Positions 17,760-23,395 of a DNA stretch of 23,395 bases are shown in pieces; position 1 is the first letter of the stretch, and each line of letters begins with the position of its first letter. The notes under the pieces are model-generated. The model was not told the DNA's origin, searched no databases, and was given only the letters and a program-made list of their open reading frames with translations. Made by a program: the position numbers and the translations under genes. Origin of the DNA: a virus; the IMG/VR virus record IMGVR_UViG_3300035070_002087, positions 1 to 23,395 of that record, one strand, 5' to 3'.

Positions 17760-19313
17760 ATGACAGTCGAGACAGTGAACGATGACGGCACGCCCGTAGT
17801 TCGCTCCGGGCCGTACAACGGCAACGGTATCACAACGGTGTTTGGCTACAACTTCCTGATCACCTCCGCGACGGACATCAAAGTGACCCGGCAGAACGCC
17901 AACCTGTCGGAGGACATCCTCACGCTGACGACCGACTATACCGTCACGGGTATCGGCAGCGAAGCCGGGGGGACGATCGTCTTGGTCGACGCGGCTGACG
18001 CGCCCACCGGCTCCAAGCTGGTCATCCAGCTCGACATGGACTTCAAGCAGAGCACCGACTACTCGAACCAAGGCCGCATCCAACTTGCGCTTCTGGAAAC
18101 CAGCCTCGACCGTCTGACACTCACATGCCGCCAGTTGCGCGAGAGCATGTTGCGCGCGGTGACCATCGACAGCTTCGGGACGGCGAACCTCGCACAGTTG
18201 CGCACGAACGTCAACGCGCTGGCGGCTATCGAGGCGCAGATCACGACGGTCGCGGCGAACATCGCAAACGTGAACACCGTGTCGGCGAACATGGCCGACA
18301 TCGACGCCATCATCGCCAACCTGATAGCGGTGCAGAACGCGGCGGCGAACGCTATTGCGGCGGCGAACAGCGCGACAGCCGCTTCGAACAGCGCGACAGC
18401 CGCTTCGAACAGCGCGACGGCAGCGGCGGCGGCGTCCGCCGACTTCCTGAACTACGGTCTCGGCGTCGCAGGTGCGCCCGTGTTGCTGGCCAACATCGAC
18501 GCAACCAATATAAAAGCCGGTGTCTACTTCTTCGACGGGACGACGCTCGGGACCTACCCGACAGGTATCGTGGCGGCGGATACCGGGCTGATCGAACTCT
18601 GGCGGCAAGCCGCTGGTACGGCGCTGATGGAACTGCACCACGCGACCAGCGACAAGGTGTTCCGTCGCCGCATGACCGCGTCGGTCTGGGGCGCATGGCG
18701 CGAGGTGATCAGTGCCAACCAGAACGCTGTCGAGGGGGACATCCTCTACCGTTCGGCTACCGCGTGGACACGGCTCGCCAAAGGTTCGGCGCTTCAGGTT
18801 CTTCGGCAGAACGCCGGGCTTACCGCCCCGGAGTGGGGATCGGTAAAGGGCACCAGCAACGTCGCGGTCACCACGTCTGGTACGACGCACGATCTGACCG
18901 GCGTCCCGACAACGGCAATGTTCTTTACTTTGCATTGCCTTCAGGTAAGCCTTTCCGGGTCTGGGGGCTGGAGAGTTCAACTCCTCGACGCGGCGGGTTC
19001 TCCGATTACTGCGGGGTACACTTCCACGTTCGCGACAACCGACGGGGTCACGGTCGCGACAAGCGCTGGACCGGCCAACGCGTTCCAGGTTTATCAAGTC
19101 GCTGGGGTAGAGAATTTCACTGGTAGGATGAACTTCGCGCGCGTTCCGGGAACAGACGACTGGATACAGGACCATGTCGGGCGTAGAAGCGGAAGCCAAA
19201 CGGTCATGGGTGGCGGTTTCATAGCGGCTGGTAACGTAACAGGCGTTCGCCTTCTGCCATCGGGCGCGTACACGTTCGACAGCGGAAGCGCCTTCATCTC
19301 GTGGGAGGCGTGA
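17760..19313 (+). CDS. Tail fibre / receptor-binding protein (T7 gp17-like N-terminus)
   Basis: A 517-residue fibre. Residues 1-150 match the virion-attachment domain of T7-type fibres: 'NGNGITTVFGYNFLI', 'LTTDYTVTGIG', 'GGTIVLVDA', then 'TDYSNQGRIQLALLETSLDR' leading into a helix. Residues about 153-228 are an Ala/Asn/Ser-rich coiled-coil shaft containing an imperfect 7-residue repeat (NSATAAS). Residues about 251-320 resemble a pyocin-knob domain ('GVYFFDGTTLGTYPTG', 'MTASVWGAWREVI'). The C-terminal ~150 residues are beta-rich and Gly/Ser/Thr-rich and probably form the receptor-binding tip; the DNA there (from about 18900) is visibly less GC-rich than upstream, as often seen in exchanged tips. 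Length is close to T7 gp17 (553). Start: GAAGG at 17743-17747, spacing 12 nt. The next gene overlaps by 1 nt (TGATG). Confidence 0.88.
   Translation: MTVETVNDDGTPVVRSGPYNGNGITTVFGYNFLITSATDIKVTRQNANLSEDILTLTTDYTVTGIGSEAGGTIVLVDAADAPTGSKLVIQLDMDFKQSTDYSNQGRIQLALLETSLDRLTLTCRQLRESMLRAVTIDSFGTANLAQLRTNVNALAAIEAQITTVAANIANVNTVSANMADIDAIIANLIAVQNAAANAIAAANSATAASNSATAASNSATAAAAASADFLNYGLGVAGAPVLLANIDATNIKAGVYFFDGTTLGTYPTGIVAADTGLIELWRQAAGTALMELHHATSDKVFRRRMTASVWGAWREVISANQNAVEGDILYRSATAWTRLAKGSALQVLRQNAGLTAPEWGSVKGTSNVAVTTSGTTHDLTGVPTTAMFFTLHCLQVSLSGSGGWRVQLLDAAGSPITAGYTSTFATTDGVTVATSAGPANAFQVYQVAGVENFTGRMNFARVPGTDDWIQDHVGRRSGSQTVMGGGFIAAGNVTGVRLLPSGAYTFDSGSAFISWEA
18365..18418 (+). repeat. Tandem 21-bp repeat in the fibre shaft
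   Basis: A 21-bp unit beginning GAACAGCGCGACAGCC occurs at 18365-18385 and exactly again at 18386-18406, followed by a partial third copy from 18407 that diverges after GAACAGCGCGAC. It encodes the heptad-like NSATAAS repeat of the coiled-coil shaft. Exact nucleotide identity points to recent slippage-type duplication, which would change shaft length in 7-residue steps. Confidence 0.85.
19303..19308 (+). promoter_or_regulatory. Ribosome binding site fixing the start at 19313
   Basis: GGGAGG lies inside the end of the fibre gene, 4 nt before ATG 19313. It overlaps the body of an alternative in-frame GTG start at 19301, so that upstream start cannot use it. Confidence 0.6.
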
Positions 19314-19669
19314 TGTCGCGCTGGATGTACTTCCGCTACCTCCTCTGCGCCCCCTTCACCTTGATCACGCTGGGGGCGTTTGCGCTGTATTTCGTTCCAC
19401 GTAACGCGGGCTATTTTCAGAAGGGTTTGCCGCAAACCTTCTGGGGCGCGACGGCAGGCGTTCTGACCGCCATCACGAACCCGATCTACAACCTGACGTG
19501 CTGCTCGTTCATCTGGCTGGAATGGCCGACACTGCGGGACGACGACGGGTCGTTCTCGCCGTTCACGACGACCCGGCTGGACGCCTTGCGCAAGCGTGGC
19601 GACCCTCTGGCGATCCACTTGGCGCAGGTGATCAACACCTACGATCCGGGGCACTTTGACGAAATCTGA
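19313..19669 (+). CDS. Small membrane protein after the tail fibre, function unknown
   Basis: A 118-residue protein starting at ATG 19313, which overlaps the fibre stop by 1 nt and has GGGAGG 4 nt upstream; an in-frame GTG at 19301 would add only four residues. The N-terminus is a positively charged start followed by a hydrophobic helix (about residues 8-28, 'YLLCAPFTLITLGAFALYFV'). A second moderately hydrophobic part (about 42-66) follows, with two adjacent cysteines and aromatic residues, then a hydrophilic Asp-rich segment ('WPTLRDDDGSFSPF') and a soluble tail. Small membrane proteins of this plan, with a Trp-x-x-x-x-Asp-Asp-Asp-Gly motif, recur beside fibre and lysis genes in proteobacterial podophages, but I cannot name a function. 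Its position suggests host-envelope interaction or an accessory lysis role. Confidence 0.7.
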   Translation: MSRWMYFRYLLCAPFTLITLGAFALYFVPRNAGYFQKGLPQTFWGATAGVLTAITNPIYNLTCCSFIWLEWPTLRDDDGSFSPFTTTRLDALRKRGDPLAIHLAQVINTYDPGHFDEI

Positions 19670-19673
19670 CCTG

Positions 19674-19680
19674 AAGGGAG
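19674..19680 (+). promoter_or_regulatory. Ribosome binding site for a TTG start
   Basis: AAGGGAG sits 7 nt before TTG 19688. The strong site at ideal spacing is the main reason for accepting the rare TTG start codon here; no ATG occurs in this frame near the N-terminus. Confidence 0.65.
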
Positions 19681-19687
19681 ACCGACC

Positions 19688-19966
19688 TTGTCCACCACCA
19701 CGACCAACACGATCCCGGAGGCCATCCTCGAGTGGTGGCAAATCGCGCTGTATGCCGTCACGATGGTCGTCGGCTTCATCCTCGGCACCGCGCGGCAGCG
19801 CTGGACGCAGGAGCAATTGCAGATCAAGGTCGCGGCGCTCGAAAGTCGCCTGACCGCGCTCGAGCAGTCCTCGGGGATTGACAGTCGTACCCTTCTCGTG
19901 GTACAAACCGAGTTGACCCACATCCGATCCGCTCTTGTCGAGATCAAAGCCAAATTGGAGGCATGA
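19688..19966 (+). CDS. Single-pass membrane protein with coiled coil (holin- or inner-spanin-like), TTG start
   Basis: A 92-residue protein that begins with TTG behind AAGGGAG. A short Thr-rich N-terminus leads into one transmembrane helix (about residues 14-35, 'WWQIALYAVTMVVGFILGTA'). A basic/polar stretch and a coiled coil follow (about 40-90, 'ALESRLTALEQ', then Leu/Ile-spaced 'ELTHIRSALVEIKAKLEA'). This N-terminal-anchor plus coiled-coil plan is shared by Rz-type inner-membrane spanins and by small holin-associated phage proteins, and the endolysin gene follows directly with an ATGA-type overlap. It is shorter than typical Rz (about 140-150), and no outer-membrane lipoprotein partner with a lipobox is visible, so the spanin reading is only one option. 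Confidence 0.72.
   Translation: MSTTTTNTIPEAILEWWQIALYAVTMVVGFILGTARQRWTQEQLQIKVAALESRLTALEQSSGIDSRTLLVVQTELTHIRSALVEIKAKLEA
19957..19961 (+). promoter_or_regulatory. Ribosome binding site deciding the endolysin start
   Basis: GGAGG ends 1 nt before ATG 19963 but 7 nt before the in-frame ATG 19969. Spacing therefore favours 19969 as the start; choosing 19963 would add only two residues. Confidence 0.6.
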
Positions 19967-19968
19967 CC

Positions 19969-20790
19969 ATGAAGCCTGCACCCCTGACCGCCTTCGGCCT
20001 GAAACAGATCGACCTGATCGCGGGCCGCGCCATCGACACCGCGAATGCCAAGAGCGCCCTGCTCGGGCTGGAAATGTACGGCTACGAGAAGCTGGGTCTC
20101 AACCGGCCACACCGTCTTGCCCAGTATCTCGCGCAGATCATGCACGAGAGCGCTCGCTTCCGGTACGATCGCGAGTTGTGGGGCCCGACCCCGGCGCAGA
20201 AGCGGTATGACACCCGCACAGACCTCGGCAACACCGCCGCGGTGGACGGGGATGGCAAGCTGTATGCCGGCCGCGCGGGCATCCAGATCACCGGGAAAAC
20301 GAACTATGCGGCGTTCACCAAGTGGACGAAGAAGATCGACCCGCGCGCGCCGGACTTCGTGAAGAACCCGAACGCAGTGAACACCGACCCTTGGGAAGGC
20401 CTTGCTGCGATCTGGTATTGGGAGACGCACAACCTCAACTATGACGCGGATCGTGGCGACACCGACAGGATCACCAAGCGGATCAATGGTGGCTATAACG
20501 GTCGGGCAGACCGGCGTGACCTGTTCGTGCGGACTGCGCTGGTCTTGCTGGGCTACGAACCGACCGAGGTCATCCGCTTCCAGATGAACAGCGGCTTGTC
20601 CGTCGACGGCGTCGCCGGACCGGTCACGCACAACGCGCTGCACTACGCCCTGCTCGTCGTACCGGCGCTCGGTGCACCCAAGGCGCCCGCCGTGGTCAAA
20701 CCGGCATTGACCTCGAAGACGCCCTATGGGATTATCGGGGCTATCATCATGGCCGCGGTCGCGGCGTACAACTACTTCGCAGGAGGCTGA
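19969..20790 (+). CDS. GH19-type endolysin with peptidoglycan-binding-like segment and C-terminal membrane anchor
   Basis: A 273-residue lysis enzyme. Residues about 45-195 look like the glycoside hydrolase 19 (chitinase-like) fold used by many phage endolysins: 'AQIMHESARF' with the likely catalytic Glu60, 'LYAGRAGIQITGKTNYA' (about 99-115) matching the family's 'Y.GRG.iQlTGr.NY' motif, and 'ITKRINGGYNG' (168-178). Residues about 205-225 ('NSGLSVDGVAGPVTHNAL') match the repeat of PG_binding_1-type cell-wall domains. The last ~20 residues (253-270, 'YGIIGAIIMAAVAAYNYF') form a transmembrane helix, unusual for an endolysin; it may keep the enzyme membrane-tethered until holin triggering. A two-residue-longer start at 19963 is possible. 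Neighbours on both sides are small membrane proteins, as in a lysis cassette. Confidence 0.85.
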   Translation: MKPAPLTAFGLKQIDLIAGRAIDTANAKSALLGLEMYGYEKLGLNRPHRLAQYLAQIMHESARFRYDRELWGPTPAQKRYDTRTDLGNTAAVDGDGKLYAGRAGIQITGKTNYAAFTKWTKKIDPRAPDFVKNPNAVNTDPWEGLAAIWYWETHNLNYDADRGDTDRITKRINGGYNGRADRRDLFVRTALVLLGYEPTEVIRFQMNSGLSVDGVAGPVTHNALHYALLVVPALGAPKAPAVVKPALTSKTPYGIIGAIIMAAVAAYNYFAGG

Positions 20791-20792
20791 CC

Positions 20793-21023
20793 ATGCACCC
20801 GTCCGTTGTTCTGGAGCTGACGCGCCAACTGCTGCGCTGGCTCACTGTCTACCTGCTCGGCTTCGGCCTGCCCCCGGGGCTGGTCGGGGTCATCGAGCAC
20901 CCGGAGTTCGTGGCGCAGGTTGCCGCCGCGATCTCTCTCGGGCTGGCTGATGGCGGCTGGTTGGTCGTGAAGGCCAAGCAGTTCCGTCTGTGGTGGTCGC
21001 TGCGCAAGTGGGGTAGCGACTGA
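20793..21023 (+). CDS. Small two-helix membrane protein, probable holin or holin partner
   Basis: A 76-residue protein with a strong ribosome binding site (AGGAGG, 20781-20786, 6 nt spacing) located inside the end of the endolysin gene. The sequence has two hydrophobic segments (about residues 14-34, 'LRWLTVYLLGFGLPPGLVGV', and 38-58, Ala/Leu/Gly-rich) separated by a short loop, then a basic/Trp-rich tail ('KQFRLWWSLRKWGS'). Size, helices and charged C-terminus fit small phage holins, and the gene lies directly between the endolysin and another membrane protein. No family is recognised with certainty. It overlaps the next gene by 1 nt (TGATG). Confidence 0.72.
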   Translation: MHPSVVLELTRQLLRWLTVYLLGFGLPPGLVGVIEHPEFVAQVAAAISLGLADGGWLVVKAKQFRLWWSLRKWGSD

Positions 21024-21424
21024 TGTTCCTCGTACGCGGCATATTCGCACTCTTCAACGCGCTCACCGGCTCCGGGCTGGTGGGCGCGCTTGAACGCGCG
21101 CACGAGCGCAAGCTCGCGGCAAAGAACGACGAGGACAAGCTGGCTGCTGATCTCGACATCAAGCGGATCGACACCGCGCTGGAAATGGCGCGCGCCCGGG
21201 CCGCCGACCGGTGGGGTGCGAGCTCGATCGGAGCGTTCCTGATCGTCATACCTTTCGGGTTGTGGATCACCGCGATCTTCGCCGTGTCGATCATCAACCC
21301 GAACTTCGGGACCAACTTCGTGATCCATGATGTACCGCCGCGCATCTGGGACTTCATGACCGTCGCGTTCACCGCGCTGGTGGTCGGGGACGCGAGCAAA
21401 TCATTCACACGTAACCGGCGGTAG
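21023..21424 (+). CDS. Membrane protein resembling 3-helix (GTA-type) holins
   Basis: A 133-residue protein whose ATG overlaps the previous stop. It has a short hydrophobic N-terminal helix (about 1-20), a long charged helical region (about 23-66, Ala/Arg/Glu/Lys/Asp-rich), and two transmembrane segments (about 68-92, 'IGAFLIVIPFGLWITAIFAV', and 106-124, 'IWDFMTVAFTALVVGDA'), ending in a basic tail. The order 'charged helix, two membrane helices, Lys/Arg end' recalls the 3TM holin family described for gene transfer agents and related alphaproteobacterial phages. With the preceding small membrane protein it may form a holin/antiholin pair; which one makes the hole cannot be read from the sequence. 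It is the last gene of the packed lysis operon; a 90-nt gap follows. Confidence 0.68.
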   Translation: MFLVRGIFALFNALTGSGLVGALERAHERKLAAKNDEDKLAADLDIKRIDTALEMARARAADRWGASSIGAFLIVIPFGLWITAIFAVSIINPNFGTNFVIHDVPPRIWDFMTVAFTALVVGDASKSFTRNRR

Positions 21425-21444
21425 GACACGCGGGTGCGAATTAT

Positions 21445-21473
21445 TTGACATCATTGGGCTATGCCGGTACGCT
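21445..21473 (+). promoter_or_regulatory. Sigma70-like promoter upstream of the secreted-protein gene
   Basis: A perfect -35 box TTGACA (21445-21450) and a -10 box TACGCT (21468-21473) are separated by exactly 17 nt. The -10 keeps the three most important bases (TA at the start, final T). The site falls in the window's only non-coding gap of appreciable size (21425-21514), before a gene with its own good ribosome binding site. A host-type promoter here would allow expression independent of the phage late promoter. Confidence 0.55.
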
Positions 21474-21514
21474 GCGACGACTTACAAGGACCTCTCACCT
21501 AAAGGAGCCAGACC

Positions 21515-21880
21515 ATGCTACGCAGTTCAATCCTCGCCGCAGTCCTGTTCGCCTCACCCGCCGTCGCAGCCTCACCGGACCTGACAGCTGAAGTCGGGCT
21601 TGTGCTGGACTTGGAGGGGGGCTACCAGATGCTGCTGCTGGAACCCAGCTCCCGCCCGTGTTACCTCGATGTCGACAGATGGGTTGCGGACGTGCGTGCA
21701 CGGGGCTACACCAACCCGCCCGCTCCCTACGGCTACGGGACCAACCCGTACACCGGGGAGTACGTCTTCGCAATCGGCGTGGTCGATCCCGTGACAGGTG
21801 ACAACGCCGAGACGTGGGCGGCAGAAGACGGTTCTGACCTCCTCTGCCTCCACGCCGTCACGATCAAGCAACCCATCTAA
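21515..21880 (+). CDS. Small secreted (periplasmic) protein of unknown function
   Basis: A 121-residue protein with AAAGGAG (21501-21507) 7 nt before its ATG. The N-terminus is a clear Sec signal peptide: Arg3, a hydrophobic core (residues 5-13) and an Ala-x-Ala site, with predicted cleavage after A18 ('PAVA/AS'). The mature part of about 103 residues has two cysteines (C49 and C111) that could form a disulfide, a Pro/Gly/Tyr-rich loop ('PPAPYGYGTNPYTGEY') and mainly beta-type sequence. No lipobox is seen, so it is not an outer-membrane lipoprotein spanin. No family is recognised. With its own promoter it looks like an accessory gene; superinfection exclusion, envelope modification or a lysis accessory are possible but untested. 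Confidence 0.72.
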   Translation: MLRSSILAAVLFASPAVAASPDLTAEVGLVLDLEGGYQMLLLEPSSRPCYLDVDRWVADVRARGYTNPPAPYGYGTNPYTGEYVFAIGVVDPVTGDNAETWAAEDGSDLLCLHAVTIKQPI

Positions 21881-21891
21881 GAACCCTACAT

Positions 21892-23070
21892 ATGACAGGA
21901 CCCTCGTCCGCGCGCTTCGCGGCCATCCTTTCCGCCAGCCCGGCTCAACTGGCCGGGCTCACGCCGACGCAGCAGGAGCTCGCCCATCTGGTGCGCGACG
22001 GTGGGCACACCACCGTCCACGCGTTGGCACGAGCGTTAGGTCTCCATCGCAAGACGGTGCAAGAGCGGCTCGACCGCGCGACGCGCGTCCTTGAGATGCC
22101 TCCCGAGTTGGCCGACCGGCTGCGCGCCGGAGGCGCAGCTGACCCCGCTGACGTGCACTCCGCGTGGCTAAAAGACAAGGACGGCGACAGCGTATACGTA
22201 TATTTTGGGAAGCCCGAGGGCGGCGCGGAAGACGTGCTCGAGCGTATCCGTGAGGCGATGTCGAGCGTTCCGCCCGCGCCTGCCGTGGTCCCGCCGGCGT
22301 ACGTCGACGACGACCTGCTGACCATCTACCCACTGGCCGACGCGCATGTCGGCATGGTGGCATGGGGGAAAGAGACGGGGGAGGCCTACGACACCGACCT
22401 CGCTACCTCGCGGATTGTGGAGTGGGTCGGGCGCTGCGTAGCGTCGTCGCCTGCGTCTGGCACCGCCCTGATCCTCGACGTCGGCGACCTGATGCACGCA
22501 GACGACCAGACGAACCAGACCCCCCGGTCGAAGCACGTCCTCGACGTCGACACGCGGTATTACCGCACGCTCGAGGTGACCATCGCCGCGCTGGCTACCA
22601 GCGTCGAGCTGGCCCTGAGAAAACACGCGCAGGTGATCGTCCGTATCCTGCCGGGCAACCACAACCCGCATAGCTACATGGCGATCATGTTCGCGCTGGC
22701 TGAGCGCTACCGTGAGAACCCTCGGGTCACCGTGCAGAAGGTGCCCGGCGAGTTCTTCGTTCACCAGTTCGGCCAGAACATGATCGCCGCGCACCATGGC
22801 GACAAGGCCAAGGCCGAGCGCATCGTGCTCTATCTGGCAGACGAACACGCGGCAATCTGGGGGAAGACCAAGCACCGCTTCCTGTTCACCGGTCACCTGC
22901 ACCACCATAAGTCGGCCGACATCGGCGGGGTGACGTGGGAACAGCTTCGCGCCGTCACCGCCCGGGACGCCTATGCGGTGTCGCACGCGTACACCGCCCG
23001 AGCTCAGCTGCAGGCCATCACGCTCCACAAGGACAGGGGCGAGGTACAACGGGTCAAGGTCGGAATGTAG
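21892..23070 (+). CDS. Helix-turn-helix plus calcineurin-like metallophosphoesterase
   Basis: A 392-residue protein. Residues about 24-65 form a helix-turn-helix ('TPTQQELAHLV ... TVHALARALGLHRKTVQERL'). A variable linker follows, then a metallophosphoesterase domain (about 142-380) with the full set of metal motifs: D150-x-H152, G198-D199, G255-N256-H257, H301/H302-G-D and G334-H335-L-H337. Such proteins occur in many phages; the fold hydrolyses phosphodiesters and includes DNA nucleases such as Mre11/SbcD, so a DNA-directed nuclease or phosphatase is likely. No good ribosome binding site precedes the ATG, which lies 11 nt after the secreted-protein stop, so the exact start is uncertain, but the next Met is only at residue 69, past the helix-turn-helix. 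A strong terminator begins at its stop codon. Confidence 0.82.
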   Translation: MTGPSSARFAAILSASPAQLAGLTPTQQELAHLVRDGGHTTVHALARALGLHRKTVQERLDRATRVLEMPPELADRLRAGGAADPADVHSAWLKDKDGDSVYVYFGKPEGGAEDVLERIREAMSSVPPAPAVVPPAYVDDDLLTIYPLADAHVGMVAWGKETGEAYDTDLATSRIVEWVGRCVASSPASGTALILDVGDLMHADDQTNQTPRSKHVLDVDTRYYRTLEVTIAALATSVELALRKHAQVIVRILPGNHNPHSYMAIMFALAERYRENPRVTVQKVPGEFFVHQFGQNMIAAHHGDKAKAERIVLYLADEHAAIWGKTKHRFLFTGHLHHHKSADIGGVTWEQLRAVTARDAYAVSHAYTARAQLQAITLHKDRGEVQRVKVGM

Positions 23071-23102
23071 AAAGGGCGCCCAGTGGGCGCCCTTTCTGTT
23101 CT
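23070..23102 (+). terminator. Strong intrinsic terminator, probably bidirectional
   Basis: GAAAGGGCGCCC (23070-23081) pairs perfectly with GGGCGCCCTTTC (23085-23096) around the loop AGT, giving a 12-bp stem followed by TGTTCT. The A-rich start and T-rich end are the usual form of a terminator working on both strands, which fits its place between two convergent genes (stops at 23070 plus strand and 23117 minus strand). Confidence 0.82.
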
Positions 23103-23116
23103 GGGTGTAGAGTTGC

Positions 23117-23395
23117 TCAGCCCTGACCGGGGTTGCTCGGATCGACGTTGCCCGGGTCGTTGCCGTGACCATTGTTGCCGTCGTCTTCGGGGTCAACCGG
23201 ATCGACCGGGTCGACGGGGTCAACCGGATCGACCGGGTCGACGGGGTCAACCGGGTCGACGGGGTCAACCGGGTCGACGGGGTCAACCGGATCGACCGGA
23301 TCGACCGGGTCGACCGGGTCGACCGGGTCGACGGGGTCAACCGGATCGACCGGGTCGACGGGGTCAACCGGGTCGACGGGGTCAACCGGGTCGAC
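23117..23395 (-). CDS. C-terminal end of a minus-strand protein with a (Val-Asp-Pro)n tail, partial
   Basis: The minus strand carries an open frame entering from the window edge and stopping at TGA (complement of 23117-23119), 92 residues inside the window. From the edge inward it encodes at least 23 consecutive Val-Asp-Pro triplets and then a Gly/Asn/Asp-rich end, 'EDDGNNGHGNDPGN' followed by 'VDPSNPGQG'. This frame is chosen over the Ser-Thr-Arg frame of the same repeats because only it passes into a non-repetitive, low-hydrophobicity C-terminus with a stop just before the convergent terminator. Synonymous changes among the repeats leave the peptide constant. Asp/Asn/Gly-rich ends like this occur in secreted and cation-binding proteins; the function and main domain are outside the window. 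It may be a host gene or a phage gene on the opposite strand. Confidence 0.6.
   Translation of the reverse strand, partial: VDPVDPVDPVDPVDPVDPVDPVDPVDPVDPVDPVDPVDPVDPVDPVDPVDPVDPVDPVDPVDPVDPVDPEDDGNNGHGNDPGNVDPSNPGQG
23189..23395 (-). repeat. Tandem 9-bp repeat, at least 23 units, running off the window
   Basis: On the plus strand the units are GGGGTCAAC, CGGATCGAC and CGGGTCGAC, arranged in mixed order without interruption for 207 nt. There are higher-order blocks, for example GGGGTCAAC-CGGGTCGAC pairs. All three encode Val-Asp-Pro on the minus strand, differing only at synonymous positions. The tract reaches the window end, so its true length is unknown and an assembly break inside the repeat is possible. 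Confidence 0.9.

Noticed and set aside
22168-23385. Minus-strand 405-codon frame starting in the repeats (Ser-Thr-Arg rich)
   Set aside because: It runs antisense through the metallophosphoesterase gene and the terminator. The Val-Asp-Pro frame of the same repeats ends sensibly before the terminator.
23189-23395. CRISPR array
   Set aside because: Units are 9 bp, contiguous and without spacers; this is a coding tandem repeat.
1-23395. tRNA genes, insertion sequences, integrase or attachment sites
   Set aside because: No cloverleaf-like sequence, transposase motif, recombinase or paired direct repeats at boundaries were recognised. Gaps between genes are too short to hold most of these.

Overview
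The window is a 23.4 kb, GC-rich segment (roughly 60-65% G+C by eye) of a tailed phage. It covers the late, virion-and-lysis part of a T7-like (podovirus) genome. The order of the recognisable genes follows the right arm of T7: tail tubular protein A (gp11-like), tail tubular protein B (gp12-like), three internal virion proteins in the gp13/gp14/gp15 positions, an enormous protein in the gp16 position, a T7-type tail fibre (gp17-like), then lysis genes. No capsid, portal, terminase, RNA polymerase or replication gene is visible, so the flanks lie outside the window. It could be a free phage or a prophage; no att site or integrase is seen. The GC content and the Asn/Gly/Asp-rich tail of the last gene would suit an alphaproteobacterial (possibly Rhodobacterales) host, but that is an inference.

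Layout. 1-54 holds a perfect hairpin and a ribosome binding site. 55-3009 encodes the adaptor and nozzle of the short tail. 3006-6315 encodes three internal virion proteins with overlapping start/stop codons: a GNAT-like protein, a small gp14-like protein, and a gp15-like protein carrying an M15-type zinc peptidase motif. 6328-17727 is a single 3,799-codon gene, almost half of the window. It is a mosaic resembling phage 'polyvalent' (DarB-like) proteins. It contains a CmoA-like methyltransferase, a possible ADP-ribosyltransferase-like segment, a zincin metallopeptidase motif (HEGGH), long helical regions and a membrane-interacting C-terminus. 17760-19313 is the tail fibre. 19313-21424 is a tightly packed lysis/membrane cassette with three to four small membrane proteins around a GH19-type endolysin that itself ends in a transmembrane helix. 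A sigma70-like promoter (21445-21473) lies in the only sizeable gap and precedes a small secreted protein and a helix-turn-helix/metallophosphoesterase protein. A strong hairpin terminator (23070-23102) separates these from a convergent minus-strand gene that runs off the window and ends in at least 23 Val-Asp-Pro repeats.

How it fits together (inference from T7): the gp14/gp15/gp16-type proteins are stored in the capsid and ejected first to build a channel through the envelope. Here the cell-wall-cutting activity appears to sit in the gp15-like protein. The giant gp16-position protein appears to bring a set of enzymatic domains into the host together with the DNA, as the P1 Dar proteins do. 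That combination is the most interesting feature of the window.
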